A stretch of 64,000 nt of DNA from Deinococcus taeanensis (GTDB lineage Bacteria > Deinococcota > Deinococci > Deinococcales > Deinococcaceae): contig NZ_CP083455.1 of assembly GCF_020229735.1 (NCBI RefSeq), positions 1,453,001-1,517,000 of the forward strand. The letters are read 5' to 3'. Of this stretch, positions 1-9,236 are shown in pieces. The notes below the pieces were generated by a model. The model made no database searches, was not told the origin of the DNA, and saw nothing but the letters and a program-made list of their open reading frames with translations. Every line of letters begins with the position of its first letter. The first letter of the stretch is position 1. Position numbers and translations under genes: made by a program.

Positions 1-2272
1 CATCAAGCAGGTACAGCGTGTGGCCGCGCGTGGCCTTCTGAAGTTCGCCGGCGAGTTTCACGCGTTGAGCTTCACCGCCGGAGAGTTCCGTGGCCGGCTG
101 ACCCAGGCGCAGGTAGCCCAGGCCCACCTCCTGCAGGGTGTTCAGGGCGCGGTGAACGGGAGGCTCGTCGCGGAAGATCACGGCGGCCTCATCGACGCGC
201 AGGGCGAGCACCTGGGCAATGTTCAGGCCAGCCCACGTGACCTCCAGGGTCTTGTCGTTGTAGCGGGCGCCGTGACAGACGGGACAGGGCGCGTACACGG
301 ACGGCAGGAACAGAAGTTCAACCATGACGAATCCTTCGCCCTGGCAGTGTTCGCAGCGGCCGCCCCTGACATTGAAGGAGAATCGCCCGGCGCTGTACCG
401 GCGCTGGCGGGCGAGGGGGGCCTGGGCGAACAGGCGGCGGACGTGGTCGAACAGGCCGGTGTACGTGGCGAGGTTGGAGCGGGGCGTGCGCCCGATGGGC
501 GTCTGGGTGACCTGCACCAGCCGGCGCACCTGGGAAACGTCCCCGCTCAGGGTGCCGCCTGTGGGAACCGGAGCATCATCCGGCGGGAGGGTCGGGTCCG
601 GGTCGGGTTCGGGCGCGGGGGTCTGGCCCAGGTGGGTGCCCAGGAGGTCCGGCAGGGCCTGCGTGATCAGGCTGCTCTTGCCGCTGCCGCTCACGCCCGT
701 GACGCTGGTCAGGGTGCCGAGCGGTAGTTCGGCGCTCAGGTGGCGGAGGTTGTTGCGCGTGACGCCCTCCAGGCGCAGCCACCCGCGTGGGGTCCGGCGC
801 GTTTCAGGCAGCGGGGAGGGTGAGGCGAACAGGTACCGGGCCGTCTGGGAGTCCGGTACGGCCTGCAGGCCTTCGGGCGGACCACTGTACAGCACCTGCC
901 CGCCCGCGTCTCCGGCGGCCGGGCCGACGTCCACGATCCAGTCTGCGCGGCGGATCACCTCCAGTTCGTGTTCCACCACGAACACGGAGTTCCCTCCGGC
1001 TTTCAGGTCCCGCAGGGCGTCCAGCAGGGCTTCCGTGTCCGCCGGGTGCAGGCCGGCGGAAGGTTCGTCGAGCACGTACACCACCCCGAACAGGTTCGAG
1101 TACAGCTGCGTGGCGAGCCGCAGGCGCTGAAGCTCCCCCGGGGACAGGGTGGGGGTGCTGCGCTCCAGCGTCAGGTACCCCAGGCCCAGGCGGGTCAGGA
1201 CCTCCACCCGGGCGCACAGGTCCCCGGCGAGCCGGGTGAGGGCCAGCGCTTCCTCCTCGGGGCGCGCCCGTCCGGCGCGGTCGGTCCGGCCCGAGGCGGC
1301 CGGAGCGAGCAGTTCGGCCACTCGGGTAAGAGGCTGCCGGGAGAAGTCTGCGATGTCCAGTCCGGCGAAAGTCACGGCCAGCGCCTGGCGCGTGAGGCGT
1401 TTGCCGTGGCAGACGGGACACTCGCGGATCACCATGAACGACGCGGCGCGTTTTTTCATGGTGTCGCTGGGGCTGTTCGTGAAGGTGTGCAGCACGTGCC
1501 GGCGTGCAGACGTGAAGGTGCCCAGGTAGCTGGGTTCCGCCTTGCGTTTCAGGGCTCGCCGGGTTTCCTCGGGCGTCAGGCCCGGGTACACGGGCACCTG
1601 GGGCTGTTCGTCGGTGAACAGGATCCAGTCGCGGGCCTGGCGGGGCAGGTCCTGCCAGGGGGTGTCCACGTCGTAGCCGAGCGTGACGAGAATGTCGCGC
1701 TGGTTCTGCCCGGCCCACGCGGTGGGCCACGCGGCCACGGCCCGCTCGCGGATCGTGAGGGTCGGGTCGGGCACCATGCTGTCCTCGGTGACGTCGAATA
1801 CGCGGCCCAGCCCGTGGCATTCCGGGCAGGCGCCCTGAGGGGTGTTCGGCGAGAACCCTTCGGCGTACACGATGCCCTGGCCGGGCGGGTAGTCGCCGGC
1901 GCGGGAGTACAGCAGGCGCAGCACGTTGTTCAGTGTGGTCAGGCTGCCGACCGTGGAGCGCGCGGTGGGCACGCCCCGCTGCTGCTGAAGGGCCACGGCG
2001 GGCGGCAGGCCGTCGATGCGGTCCACGTCCGGGGTGCCCAGCTGGTTGAACAGGCGCCGGGCATAGGGCGAGACGGAATCCAGGTAGCGGCGCTGCGCCT
2101 CGGCGTACAGCGTCCCGAAGGCCAGGGAGGACTTCCCGGAGCCGGACACGCCGGTGAAGACGACCAGGGCGTCGCGCGGCAGGTCCACGTTCACGTCCTT
2201 GAGGTTGTGTTCGCGGGCGCCGCGCACCTGCACGAAGCCCTCGCGGGGGCCGGGGGCAGAGGAGCGGGTCAT
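1..2272 (-). CDS. uvrA2: UvrA2-type excinuclease ABC subunit A (3' end outside the window)
   Basis: This is a DNA-damage-recognition ATPase of the UvrA family. The frame stays open from the ATG at 2272 to the window edge, giving 757 codons and no stop. Two ABC modules are visible: Walker A TGVSGSGKSS near residues 40-49 and a second near 525; signatures LSPGELQR and ELSGGEAQRVKL; zinc-finger cysteine pairs CPEC (about 149) and CPVC (about 285), then CEHC and CPVC in the second half. The first zinc pair lies about 100 residues closer to the N-terminus than in canonical UvrA. That fits UvrA2, the class that lacks the UvrB-binding domain, so its role is probably damage tolerance rather than core excision (family knowledge). 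GATACT, 6 nt upstream, suggests a leaderless start. Confidence 0.9.
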   Translation of the reverse strand, partial: MTRSSAPGPREGFVQVRGAREHNLKDVNVDLPRDALVVFTGVSGSGKSSLAFGTLYAEAQRRYLDSVSPYARRLFNQLGTPDVDRIDGLPPAVALQQQRGVPTARSTVGSLTTLNNVLRLLYSRAGDYPPGQGIVYAEGFSPNTPQGACPECHGLGRVFDVTEDSMVPDPTLTIRERAVAAWPTAWAGQNQRDILVTLGYDVDTPWQDLPRQARDWILFTDEQPQVPVYPGLTPEETRRALKRKAEPSYLGTFTSARRHVLHTFTNSPSDTMKKRAASFMVIRECPVCHGKRLTRQALAVTFAGLDIADFSRQPLTRVAELLAPAASGRTDRAGRARPEEEALALTRLAGDLCARVEVLTRLGLGYLTLERSTPTLSPGELQRLRLATQLYSNLFGVVYVLDEPSAGLHPADTEALLDALRDLKAGGNSVFVVEHELEVIRRADWIVDVGPAAGDAGGQVLYSGPPEGLQAVPDSQTARYLFASPSPLPETRRTPRGWLRLEGVTRNNLRHLSAELPLGTLTSVTGVSGSGKSSLITQALPDLLGTHLGQTPAPEPDPDPTLPPDDAPVPTGGTLSGDVSQVRRLVQVTQTPIGRTPRSNLATYTGLFDHVRRLFAQAPLARQRRYSAGRFSFNVRGGRCEHCQGEGFVMVELLFLPSVYAPCPVCHGARYNDKTLEVTWAGLNIAQVLALRVDEAAVIFRDEPPVHRALNTLQEVGLGYLRLGQPATELSGGEAQRVKLAGELQKATRGHTLYLLD

Positions 2273-2278
2273 GCCGGC

Positions 2279-2284
2279 AGTATC
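2279..2284 (-). promoter_or_regulatory. -10 box of uvrA2 (leaderless)
   Basis: GATACT on the minus strand, 6 nt before the uvrA2 ATG. No Shine-Dalgarno sequence fits in the gap. Confidence 0.45.
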
Positions 2285-2638
2285 GGCCGGGGGTGCGGCG
2301 CGGCGGATCAGGGGGCCTTCAGCCGTCCCCCATGGTCCAGAGGGTTGTGGTCATGAACCCCATGGCAGGGCGCCGCACACCAGTCCCGGTGACCTGAGCC
2401 TTTGCTCCGGGGTGCTGAGCTTCACCTGCACGGCGGTCAGGAGGGCTGCTCTGGCCTGCGCACGGTTCACGGTGCGTGCCCCTCACCACGCGGAGCGTCA
2501 CGGTCAGGGTGGGGTTGGCTCGGAGGCCAGAGCAGGCCGCCCGGGCGGGTCACGCCAGTCTATCTGTCCGGAAACGTGCAGTGTAGGCCGGCCGGCGTTC
2601 GCGTGACCTTCACCGCTCTTGCCCGGGGCCGCTCGCCG
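2285..2638. other. intergenic spacer without recognised gene
   Basis: About 350 bp between divergent uvrA2 and the hypothetical gene at 2651. The short open frames here look random in composition. I see no RNA gene, repeat or clear operator. Confidence 0.6.
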
Positions 2639-2644
2639 TAGCAT
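2639..2644 (+). promoter_or_regulatory. -10 box (leaderless) of the gene at 2651
   Basis: TAGCAT ends 6 nt before the GTG at 2651. This supports that GTG as both transcript 5' end and start codon. Confidence 0.5.
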
Positions 2645-2650
2645 GAGGCT

Positions 2651-3169
2651 GTGACCTCCCCCGCCACCGACCGGCCCACCCGGCCCCTGCCGTTCAAACC
2701 GGCCGGGCACGTGGAACTCGCGCGGTACTCCAGCCTGGGCCGGTACTGGGCGCTGCTGGGCGGCGCCGCGCGCGCTGGTCGCCGCGTGACCCTGGTGCGG
2801 GGCGACAGCGCGGACCTGTGCCGCCGCCGGATCGCCGGGGCCACGCTGATGAACGCCGGGATCTTCCTGGACGTTGACCGGACCGCGCGGCACCTCGACG
2901 ACGGGTTCGCGCCGCACGCCGCGATGGTGGCGCTGCTGGCCGGTGACCCTGCGCCGCTGCGCGAGGAGCTGAACGCGCATTTCGAGCTTCGCGTGGACTT
3001 CACGCTGGCCCTGACGGCCACCCGGGACCTGATCTGCCGCCCGGAACTGCGGTTCATGCCGGTCGTGCCGGGCCTCAGCAGCCTGCCGGACGACCTGACG
3101 CTGGAGGTGCGGCGCCTGGGACGCGACGAACTGCATCTGCTCGTGCAGCGCGCCTGCGGCCTCGCCTGA
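2651..3169 (+). CDS. hypothetical protein, 172 aa
   Basis: I do not recognise the family. The GTG start at 2651 is placed by the TAGCAT box 6 nt upstream. The product is soluble, with no signal peptide or membrane segment. It is rich in Arg and Leu, with predicted alternating strands and helices (for example a strand around residues 45-52 and a segment near 86-91). It lies alone between divergent uvrA2 and a convergent aminotransferase. Codon use is strongly G/C at third positions, as in its neighbours, so I take it as real. No function can be assigned. Confidence 0.7.
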   Translation: MTSPATDRPTRPLPFKPAGHVELARYSSLGRYWALLGGAARAGRRVTLVRGDSADLCRRRIAGATLMNAGIFLDVDRTARHLDDGFAPHAAMVALLAGDPAPLREELNAHFELRVDFTLALTATRDLICRPELRFMPVVPGLSSLPDDLTLEVRRLGRDELHLLVQRACGLA

Positions 3170-3223
3170 AGGCGGAGGCGGGAGAGCGCGCTTCCGTCCT
3201 CCCCTGCCGGTGCGTGAGTGGAC

Positions 3224-4684
<1,461 letters not shown>

Positions 4685-4691
4685 GAACGCC

Positions 4692-4697
4692 AGTCTA
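4692..4697 (-). promoter_or_regulatory. -10 box (leaderless) of the class-III aminotransferase
   Basis: TAGACT on the minus strand with a 7-nt gap to the ATG at 4684. Confidence 0.5.
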
Positions 4698-4731
4698 GTG
4701 CCCGGGGTGGCGCGAGAGGTCCCGCGGCCGT

Positions 4732-5010
4732 TCAGGACTGCGCGGCTTTCAGGGCGGGCACCCCGCCTGGGTACGCCTGGGCGTTCAGCCCGTCGGCGCG
4801 CAGGTACCGGGCGGCCAGCCCGGAGCGTACGCCCCGCTCGCAGATCACGAGCAGGGGGCCCAGGTCGGGCGACAGGCCGTGCGTGCCGTTCTCGATGGCG
4901 TCCAGGCTGACGGCCTGCACTGGCCGGTCGGTCAGGGCGGTCAGGGGGTCACGGCCGCGCAGGTCGTCGGGGCGCAGGTCGATCACGGTTACGCCTTCGG
5001 GGAGGGTCAT
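4732..5010 (-). CDS. small rhodanese-domain protein, 92 aa
   Basis: A single-domain sulfurtransferase. The active-site loop reads ICERGVRS with the catalytic cysteine at residue 57, after a typical [10 protein letters not shown] strand. The start is taken at the ATG at 5010 because a TATCCT box sits 6 nt upstream; the longer open frame to 5190 runs into the divergent gene and is not protein-like. It lies head-to-head with a second rhodanese, the two starts being 84 bp apart. The family carries a cysteine persulfide and passes sulfur to thiol or cluster acceptors. The partner here is unknown. Confidence 0.8.
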   Translation of the reverse strand: MTLPEGVTVIDLRPDDLRGRDPLTALTDRPVQAVSLDAIENGTHGLSPDLGPLLVICERGVRSGLAARYLRADGLNAQAYPGGVPALKAAQS

Positions 5011-5016
5011 GGGCGC

Positions 5017-5022
5017 AGGATA
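5017..5022 (-). promoter_or_regulatory. -10 box of the minus-strand rhodanese
   Basis: TATCCT on the minus strand, 6 nt before the ATG at 5010. Confidence 0.5.
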
Positions 5023-5081
5023 CGCGCGGCGCGCCGGGTGACAGGGTGGCCGCGGCGCACATTCCGAGTGGGCCGCTCGGG

Positions 5082-5087
5082 TATGCT
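5082..5087 (+). promoter_or_regulatory. -10 box of the plus-strand rhodanese
   Basis: TATGCT with a 7-nt gap to the ATG at 5095. Confidence 0.55.
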
Positions 5088-5094
5088 GGGCCGC

Positions 5095-5408
5095 ATGGAA
5101 GATGTCACTCCGCAGGAAGGGCAGCGCCGCGTGCAGCAGGGCGCGCTGCTCGTGGACGTTCGTGAGCAGAACGAATTTGATGAGGTGCACGCTGAGGGCG
5201 CGCTGCTGATGCCGCTCAGCGACTTCGAGACCCGTTACGCGGAACTCCCGAAGGACCGGGAACTGGTGATGATCTGCCGCAGCGGGGCCCGCAGCGCCCG
5301 CGCCGGCGAGTTCCTGAAGGCGCAGGGGTACGGTCAGGTCGTGAACCTCGCCGGGGGCACCATGGCCTGGGTGCAGGACGGGCTGCCCAGCGTGCAGGGG
5401 CAGAGCTG

Positions 5409-5409
<1 letters not shown>
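5095..5409 (+). CDS. rhodanese-domain sulfurtransferase, 104 aa
   Basis: Classic single-domain rhodanese (GlpE/PspE-like): LLVDVREQNEF near the N-terminus and the active-site loop CRSGARS with cysteine at residue 61. The start at 5095 is fixed by TATGCT 7 nt upstream. Its stop shares bases with the ATG of the following DUF59 gene (ATGA), so the two are almost certainly co-transcribed and translationally coupled. Pairing a persulfide carrier with a SufT-like protein suggests a role in sulfur delivery to Fe-S assembly or tRNA thiolation; that link is inference from context. Confidence 0.88.
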
Positions 5410-5768
<359 letters not shown>

Positions 5769-5776
5769 CGGCACGG

Positions 5777-5828
5777 CCACCATGACGAGGGGCCCGGAGA
5801 TCAACCTCCGGGCTCCTTGTCATGGTGG
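5777..5828. terminator. bidirectional hairpin terminator
   Basis: A near-perfect inverted repeat: arm CCACCATGACGAGG extending into CCCGGAG, loop ATCAAC, and the matching arm. It sits between the stop codons of two convergent genes (5768 and 5832). There is no long T-tract, so termination strength is inferred. Confidence 0.75.
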
Positions 5829-5831
5829 TGT

Positions 5832-6518
5832 TCAGTCGTCACTGCTGCGGGCGATGCTCAGGACGTTCAGGAACTGGGCGAGGGCCATGGCGAATCCGGC
5901 GACGTACGTGAGGGCCGCGGCGGTCAGCACGGAGCGGGCGCCGCTGGTGGCCTGGGCGCCACCGCTCAGGCCGCGCCGCTGCAGGTAGGCCAGGGCGCGG
6001 CGGCTGGCGTCGAATTCCACGGGCAGCGTGATCAGGTGAAACAGCAGGGCCGCGCCGAAGAGGAGGACGCCCACCCAGAGCAGGCCGGTGAAGTGCATGA
6101 GCACGCCGGCCATGAACAGCAGAGGCGCGAGGTTCATGCCGAGGCTGAGTGGAACGGCGAGGCGGGCGCGCAGGACCAGGGCTGGCATGTGCACCTTGTC
6201 CTGAATGGCGTGCCCGACCTCGTGCGCGGCGACCGCCATGGCGGCGACACTGGGCGCGCCGTAGACGCTCTCGCTGAGGTTTACGGTCTTGCGAATGGGG
6301 TCGTAGTGGTCGCTGAGGGTTCCGGGGACGGCGTGAACCGGCACGTGGTGCAGGCCGTTCTGGTCAAGCATCATGCGGGCCACCTGTGCGCCCGTGAGGG
6401 TGTGGGGGTTGCGGACGCGGCTCCAGCGGCCGTAGGTGCGGCTCAGGGCGCCCTGGATGAGAAAGGACGCGAGCAGGATGATCAGGATCAGGGGGGTGTA
6501 GGGGCCGAAGAATGCCAT
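5832..6518 (-). CDS. YugP-like membrane zinc metallopeptidase, 228 aa
   Basis: Zn-dependent peptidase of the Zn_peptidase_2 (YugP) family. It has an N-terminal membrane helix (about 10-25), the zinc motif HEVGH (His99-Glu100-His103), the downstream EFDASRRAL signature, and two or three more hydrophobic helices around 122-165 and 195-220. Such proteins are membrane-anchored with a soluble catalytic part; substrates are largely unknown. A strong AGGAGGAGG lies just upstream of the ATG. The gene stands alone, bounded by terminators on both sides. Confidence 0.85.
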   Translation of the reverse strand: MAFFGPYTPLILIILLASFLIQGALSRTYGRWSRVRNPHTLTGAQVARMMLDQNGLHHVPVHAVPGTLSDHYDPIRKTVNLSESVYGAPSVAAMAVAAHEVGHAIQDKVHMPALVLRARLAVPLSLGMNLAPLLFMAGVLMHFTGLLWVGVLLFGAALLFHLITLPVEFDASRRALAYLQRRGLSGGAQATSGARSVLTAAALTYVAGFAMALAQFLNVLSIARSSDD

Positions 6519-6602
6519 ATCAGACCTCCTCCTGACATAATCTTAGCGCTACTCACTCAAGTTTGATGATAACTCAGGACACTGCTCCTCAGGTGCAGTG
6601 CC

Positions 6603-6639
6603 AAGAGAAAAGCGCCGCCTGACAGGTCAGGGCGGCGCG
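6603..6639 (-). terminator. rho-independent terminator of spoVS
   Basis: On the minus strand a GC-rich hairpin (GCGCCGCC...GGCGGCGC, short loop) is followed by TTTTCTC, just downstream of the spoVS stop. Confidence 0.8.
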
Positions 6640-6654
6640 CCTGGTGCAGCGAGG

Positions 6655-6933
6655 TCAGCTTTGAGAGGCTGCGGGAATGCTGCGCACCACGAAGCGCACA
6701 GCGGTCCGTTCCTCAGACTGCACGTCGAGTTTCACAAATTCCGGCTGGGTGTACAGGTCAAGGTGATCACCCACGAGGTACCCGCGGGCAATGGCCAGAG
6801 CCTTAACCGCCTGGTTCACGGCAGTCGGGCCGATGGCCTGAATTTCCACCTGCCCCTGCGAGCGCAGCAGAGCGGCGATGGCACCGGCGATGGCGTTGGG
6901 TCGGGAAGTGCCGGAGACGCGCAGGGTTTCCAA
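6655..6933 (-). CDS. spoVS: SpoVS family protein, 92 aa
   Basis: Matches the small Alba-fold SpoVS family along its length: LRVSGTSRPNAIAGAIAA at the start, then QAIGPTAVNQAVKALAIARGYL and the C-terminal RTAVRFVVR. In sporulators SpoVS affects late sporulation. In Deinococcus-Thermus the role is unknown, and the fold suggests nucleic-acid binding. The start is TTG at 6933 with GGAG about 8 nt upstream, so this gene is leadered, unlike many neighbours. The upstream region carries TAATAT and the palindrome at 6974-6986. Confidence 0.9.
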   Translation of the reverse strand: METLRVSGTSRPNAIAGAIAALLRSQGQVEIQAIGPTAVNQAVKALAIARGYLVGDHLDLYTQPEFVKLDVQSEERTAVRFVVRSIPAASQS

Positions 6934-6973
6934 GAAGATGCTCCTTTCCGGGCTCGGCCTGACAGCGGAGCCT

Positions 6974-6986
6974 GAAACGGTTTCAT
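6974..6986. promoter_or_regulatory. palindrome at the spoVS promoter
   Basis: TGAAACGGTTTCA is a perfect dyad around one central base. It directly abuts, and slightly overlaps, the minus-strand AATAT -10-like element (TTAATATGAAAC). It could be a repressor operator; the regulator is unknown. Confidence 0.4.
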
Positions 6987-7027
6987 ATTAAGCAGCCCGG
7001 TCCCGGTGGGACCATGCCCCAGGCGGG

Positions 7028-7053
7028 GTCACCGGTGACGCCCCCACCGGGGG
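7028..7053. repeat. palindrome plus hairpin between spoVS and phoX
   Basis: A perfect 12-nt dyad GTCACCGGTGAC (7028-7039) is followed by the hairpin CCCCC-ACC-GGGGG (7041-7053). Both lie in the divergent intergenic region. They could be an operator or an RNA structure. Confidence 0.35.
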
Positions 7054-7084
7054 TACTGAAACGTGCCGCTTCACCCACCATACC

Positions 7085-7128
7085 CTGACACCCCCCTGAC
7101 CAGCCCCTGACCGGCCCGTCACGCGCCC
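7085..7128 (+). promoter_or_regulatory. four tandem 11-nt Pho-box-like direct repeats
   Basis: Four consecutive units with exact 11-nt period: CTGACACCCCC, CTGACCAGCCC, CTGACCGGCCC, GTCACGCGCCC. Each is a conserved 7-mer followed by a C-rich 4-mer, the known layout of PhoB/PhoP boxes. They end 4 nt before a CACCCT -10-like element that precedes the phoX ATG by 7 nt, where an activator replacing the -35 contact would bind. Confidence 0.6.
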
Positions 7129-7145
7129 ACGGCACCCTGAGGGAC

Positions 7146-8843
7146 ATGACCCACCCGGACCCCGTCACCCCCAGTTTCTGGCACCGCCTGCTCGACACGC
7201 GCCTGTCGCGCCGCGCCGCGCTGGGGAGCGCCGCCACAACGGCCGCCGCCCTCACGCTCCCCCTGACCATCAGCGAGGCCCAGGCTGCGAACAACGGCGG
7301 GCCCAGTGCCGTGGACCCCAGGGCCCTGAACCCCCGCACCGTTCCGCCCTTCCGCGCCATACCCAGCGGGAATGCCGACACCCTGACCCTCCCGCCCGGG
7401 TACCGGTCCCAGCTGCTGGCCCCCTGGGGCGAGGTGTTCACCGAGGACGGCCGCGAAATTGGCTTCAACCACGACTTCGTGGGGTATTTCCCCATTGATC
7501 TGCTCGAAGGGGGGCGCAGCAGCACCGACGCCCTGCTCACCATCAACCACGAGTACGTGAACGCCCTGTTCGTGGGCGGCAACACCAGGGAACGAACCCC
7601 CGAGCAGATCCGCGCGGAAATGCAGGCCATGGGCGTCAGCGTGGTCCGCGTCCGCCGGGAGCAGGGACAGTGGCGGATCGTGCCCGACCCCCGCAACCGC
7701 CGCATCGACGCGCTGACCAGCATTGAACTGACCGGACCTGTGCGAGGTACGGCGGCCGTGAAGGGTGCCACCACCGTCCGGGGCACCGTCGGCAACTGCT
7801 CCGGCGGGCAGACGCCCTGGGGCACGCTGCTCACCTGCGAGGAGAACGTGGACGGGTACACCAGGTCCTGGGCCGGCAGCGGCTACGAGGCCCTGCACCA
7901 GGGCTGGGTGACCGAAATCGATCCCTTTGACCCCAGCTGGACGCCGAAGAAACGCACCGCCATGGGCCGGTTCCGGCATGAGAACGTCGCCGTGACCGTC
8001 GCCCGGGACGGCCGCGTGGTCGGGTACATGGGCGACGATATGCAGGACGCCTGCGTGTACAAGTTCGTGTCGCGCGGCCGCTTCGAGCCTGCCAACCGCG
8101 CCGCGAACCTGAACCTGCTCACCGAGGGCGACCTGTACGTCGCGGATTTCGGCACCGGCCGGTGGCTGCTGCTGGACTACGACCGCAACAAGAAACTTCA
8201 GGACGCCAAAGGCGCCGACGGCAGACCCCTGTTCGCCAGCCAGGCGGACGTGCTGGCCGACGCGCGTGCCAGCGCCCTCGCGGTGGGCGGCACGCCCGTC
8301 GACCGCCCGGAGGACATCGAGATTCACCCCCGCACCGGTGAGGTGTACGTGGCCCTGACGAACAACAGCAGGCACGGCAACTACTTCGGGCAGATCATCA
8401 AACTCCGAGAGGCGCAGGACGACTGGGCCGCCGAGTCCTTCCTGTGGGAGGTGTTCGCCGTGGGCGGCCCGCAGAGCGGCTTTGCCAGTCCCGACAACCT
8501 CGTGTTCGATCCGTACGGAAACCTGTGGATGGTCACCGACAACAGCGACCTGAGTACCAACCCCATCAAGGCTTTCCACGGCAACAACGCCATGTTCTTC
8601 TTTCCCACCGAGGGCCAGCACGCCGGCAGGGCCTACCGCTTCGCCATCGGCCCGGTAGACGCCGAGATGACCGGTCCCGTCTGGTCCCCGGACGGCCGGA
8701 CCCTGTTCCTGTCCATTCAGCATCCCGGAGAGGACAGCGAGAGCCTGGACAAGCTGCGCTCCTCGTTCGGCGCCAGGCCAGGCAGCCGCGTGCCGCGCCC
8801 CACCCTGGTTGCCATTGAGGGGTTCCCCGGGTGGCGGGCGTGA
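7146..8843 (+). CDS. phoX: PhoX-family alkaline phosphatase (DUF839), 565 aa, Tat-exported
   Basis: Monomeric Ca/Fe-dependent phosphatase that releases phosphate from organic phosphomonoesters outside the cytoplasm. The N-terminus has a twin-arginine signal (LSRRAALGSAA, Arg22-Arg23, then a hydrophobic run to AQA). The core shows LLTINHEYVN, the conserved cysteine motif GNCSGGQTPWGT (Cys218) followed by TCEENVDGY, then PEDIEIHP, ALTNNS and the C-terminal GPVWSPDGRTLF. Tandem Pho-box-like repeats just upstream suggest phosphate-starvation control. The next gene overlaps its stop. Confidence 0.88.
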   Translation: MTHPDPVTPSFWHRLLDTRLSRRAALGSAATTAAALTLPLTISEAQAANNGGPSAVDPRALNPRTVPPFRAIPSGNADTLTLPPGYRSQLLAPWGEVFTEDGREIGFNHDFVGYFPIDLLEGGRSSTDALLTINHEYVNALFVGGNTRERTPEQIRAEMQAMGVSVVRVRREQGQWRIVPDPRNRRIDALTSIELTGPVRGTAAVKGATTVRGTVGNCSGGQTPWGTLLTCEENVDGYTRSWAGSGYEALHQGWVTEIDPFDPSWTPKKRTAMGRFRHENVAVTVARDGRVVGYMGDDMQDACVYKFVSRGRFEPANRAANLNLLTEGDLYVADFGTGRWLLLDYDRNKKLQDAKGADGRPLFASQADVLADARASALAVGGTPVDRPEDIEIHPRTGEVYVALTNNSRHGNYFGQIIKLREAQDDWAAESFLWEVFAVGGPQSGFASPDNLVFDPYGNLWMVTDNSDLSTNPIKAFHGNNAMFFFPTEGQHAGRAYRFAIGPVDAEMTGPVWSPDGRTLFLSIQHPGEDSESLDKLRSSFGARPGSRVPRPTLVAIEGFPGWRA

Positions 8844-9169
8844 CGGGCGCCCTGCCGCCCGTGAAAGCCCCGTGGATCGTGGGCCGCGCGCCCCTGCTGG
8901 AACACGCCGCGGCCGACTTTCTGGCGGAGGTCACCCGGCAGTCCCCCTGGCGCCGCGCCCGGTTCGAGGCGCAGCTGGAAGCCCTGGAGGGCTTTCTCGG
9001 CGCCCCTGCCCCGCTGCTGGCCTACACCCGCGCGACCGGTGACGCGTGGCTGCGCACCCTGCCCGCGCAGGAGCAGGCGAACGCCGCCGGGCTGCTCAGG
9101 GAGTTCCGTGCGTACCTGCGGGAGTGGGGCTGGCTGGACTTCGCCCGGCCCGTGAACCAGCCTGACTGA
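8840..9169 (+). CDS. orphan core-binding (SAM-like) domain protein, 109 aa
   Basis: The start is taken at the GTG at 8840, which overlaps the phoX stop (GTGA); an in-frame GTG at 8831 is the alternative. The sequence resembles only the N-terminal DNA-binding half of tyrosine recombinases: a helix FLAEVTRQSP, then RFEAQLEALEGFL, then LLREFRAYLREWGWLD. No catalytic Arg-His-Arg-Tyr domain follows, and a terminator ends the unit. It may be a stand-alone DNA-binding protein or a recombinase relic. The resemblance is by eye, so the family call is tentative. Coupling to phoX suggests co-expression. Confidence 0.65.
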   Translation: MTGALPPVKAPWIVGRAPLLEHAAADFLAEVTRQSPWRRARFEAQLEALEGFLGAPAPLLAYTRATGDAWLRTLPAQEQANAAGLLREFRAYLREWGWLDFARPVNQPD

Positions 9170-9184
9170 AAGCCCCGGCTGAAA

Positions 9185-9232
9185 GCGAGAAGCGGGGCAC
9201 CGGAATGCAGCCTCCGGCGCCCCGCTTCTCGC
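9185..9232. terminator. bidirectional hairpin terminator
   Basis: The 14-bp arms GCGAGAAGCGGGGC and GCCCCGCTTCTCGC enclose an inner CCGGA/TCCGG stem. It lies between convergent genes ending at 9169 and 9237. Confidence 0.8.
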
Positions 9233-9236
9233 GGGG

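Noticed and set aside
1..2272. canonical UvrA as the identity of the first gene
   Set aside because: The spacing from Walker A to the first zinc cysteines is about 100 residues too short, which fits the UvrA2 class without the UvrB-binding domain.
968..2356. 462-codon plus-strand open frame
   Set aside because: Antisense shadow of uvrA2, whose conserved motifs are intact on the other strand.
6488..6538. 16-codon mini-ORF overlapping the YugP-like gene
   Set aside because: The upstream box TAGCGC ends in C and the gene already has a strong SD, so evidence is weaker than at the four listed leaders.
6528..6545. TTATGTCA on the minus strand, like half of the radiation/desiccation response motif
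   Set aside because: The second half-site is absent and the position relative to the protease start does not fit; no complete palindrome anywhere in the window.
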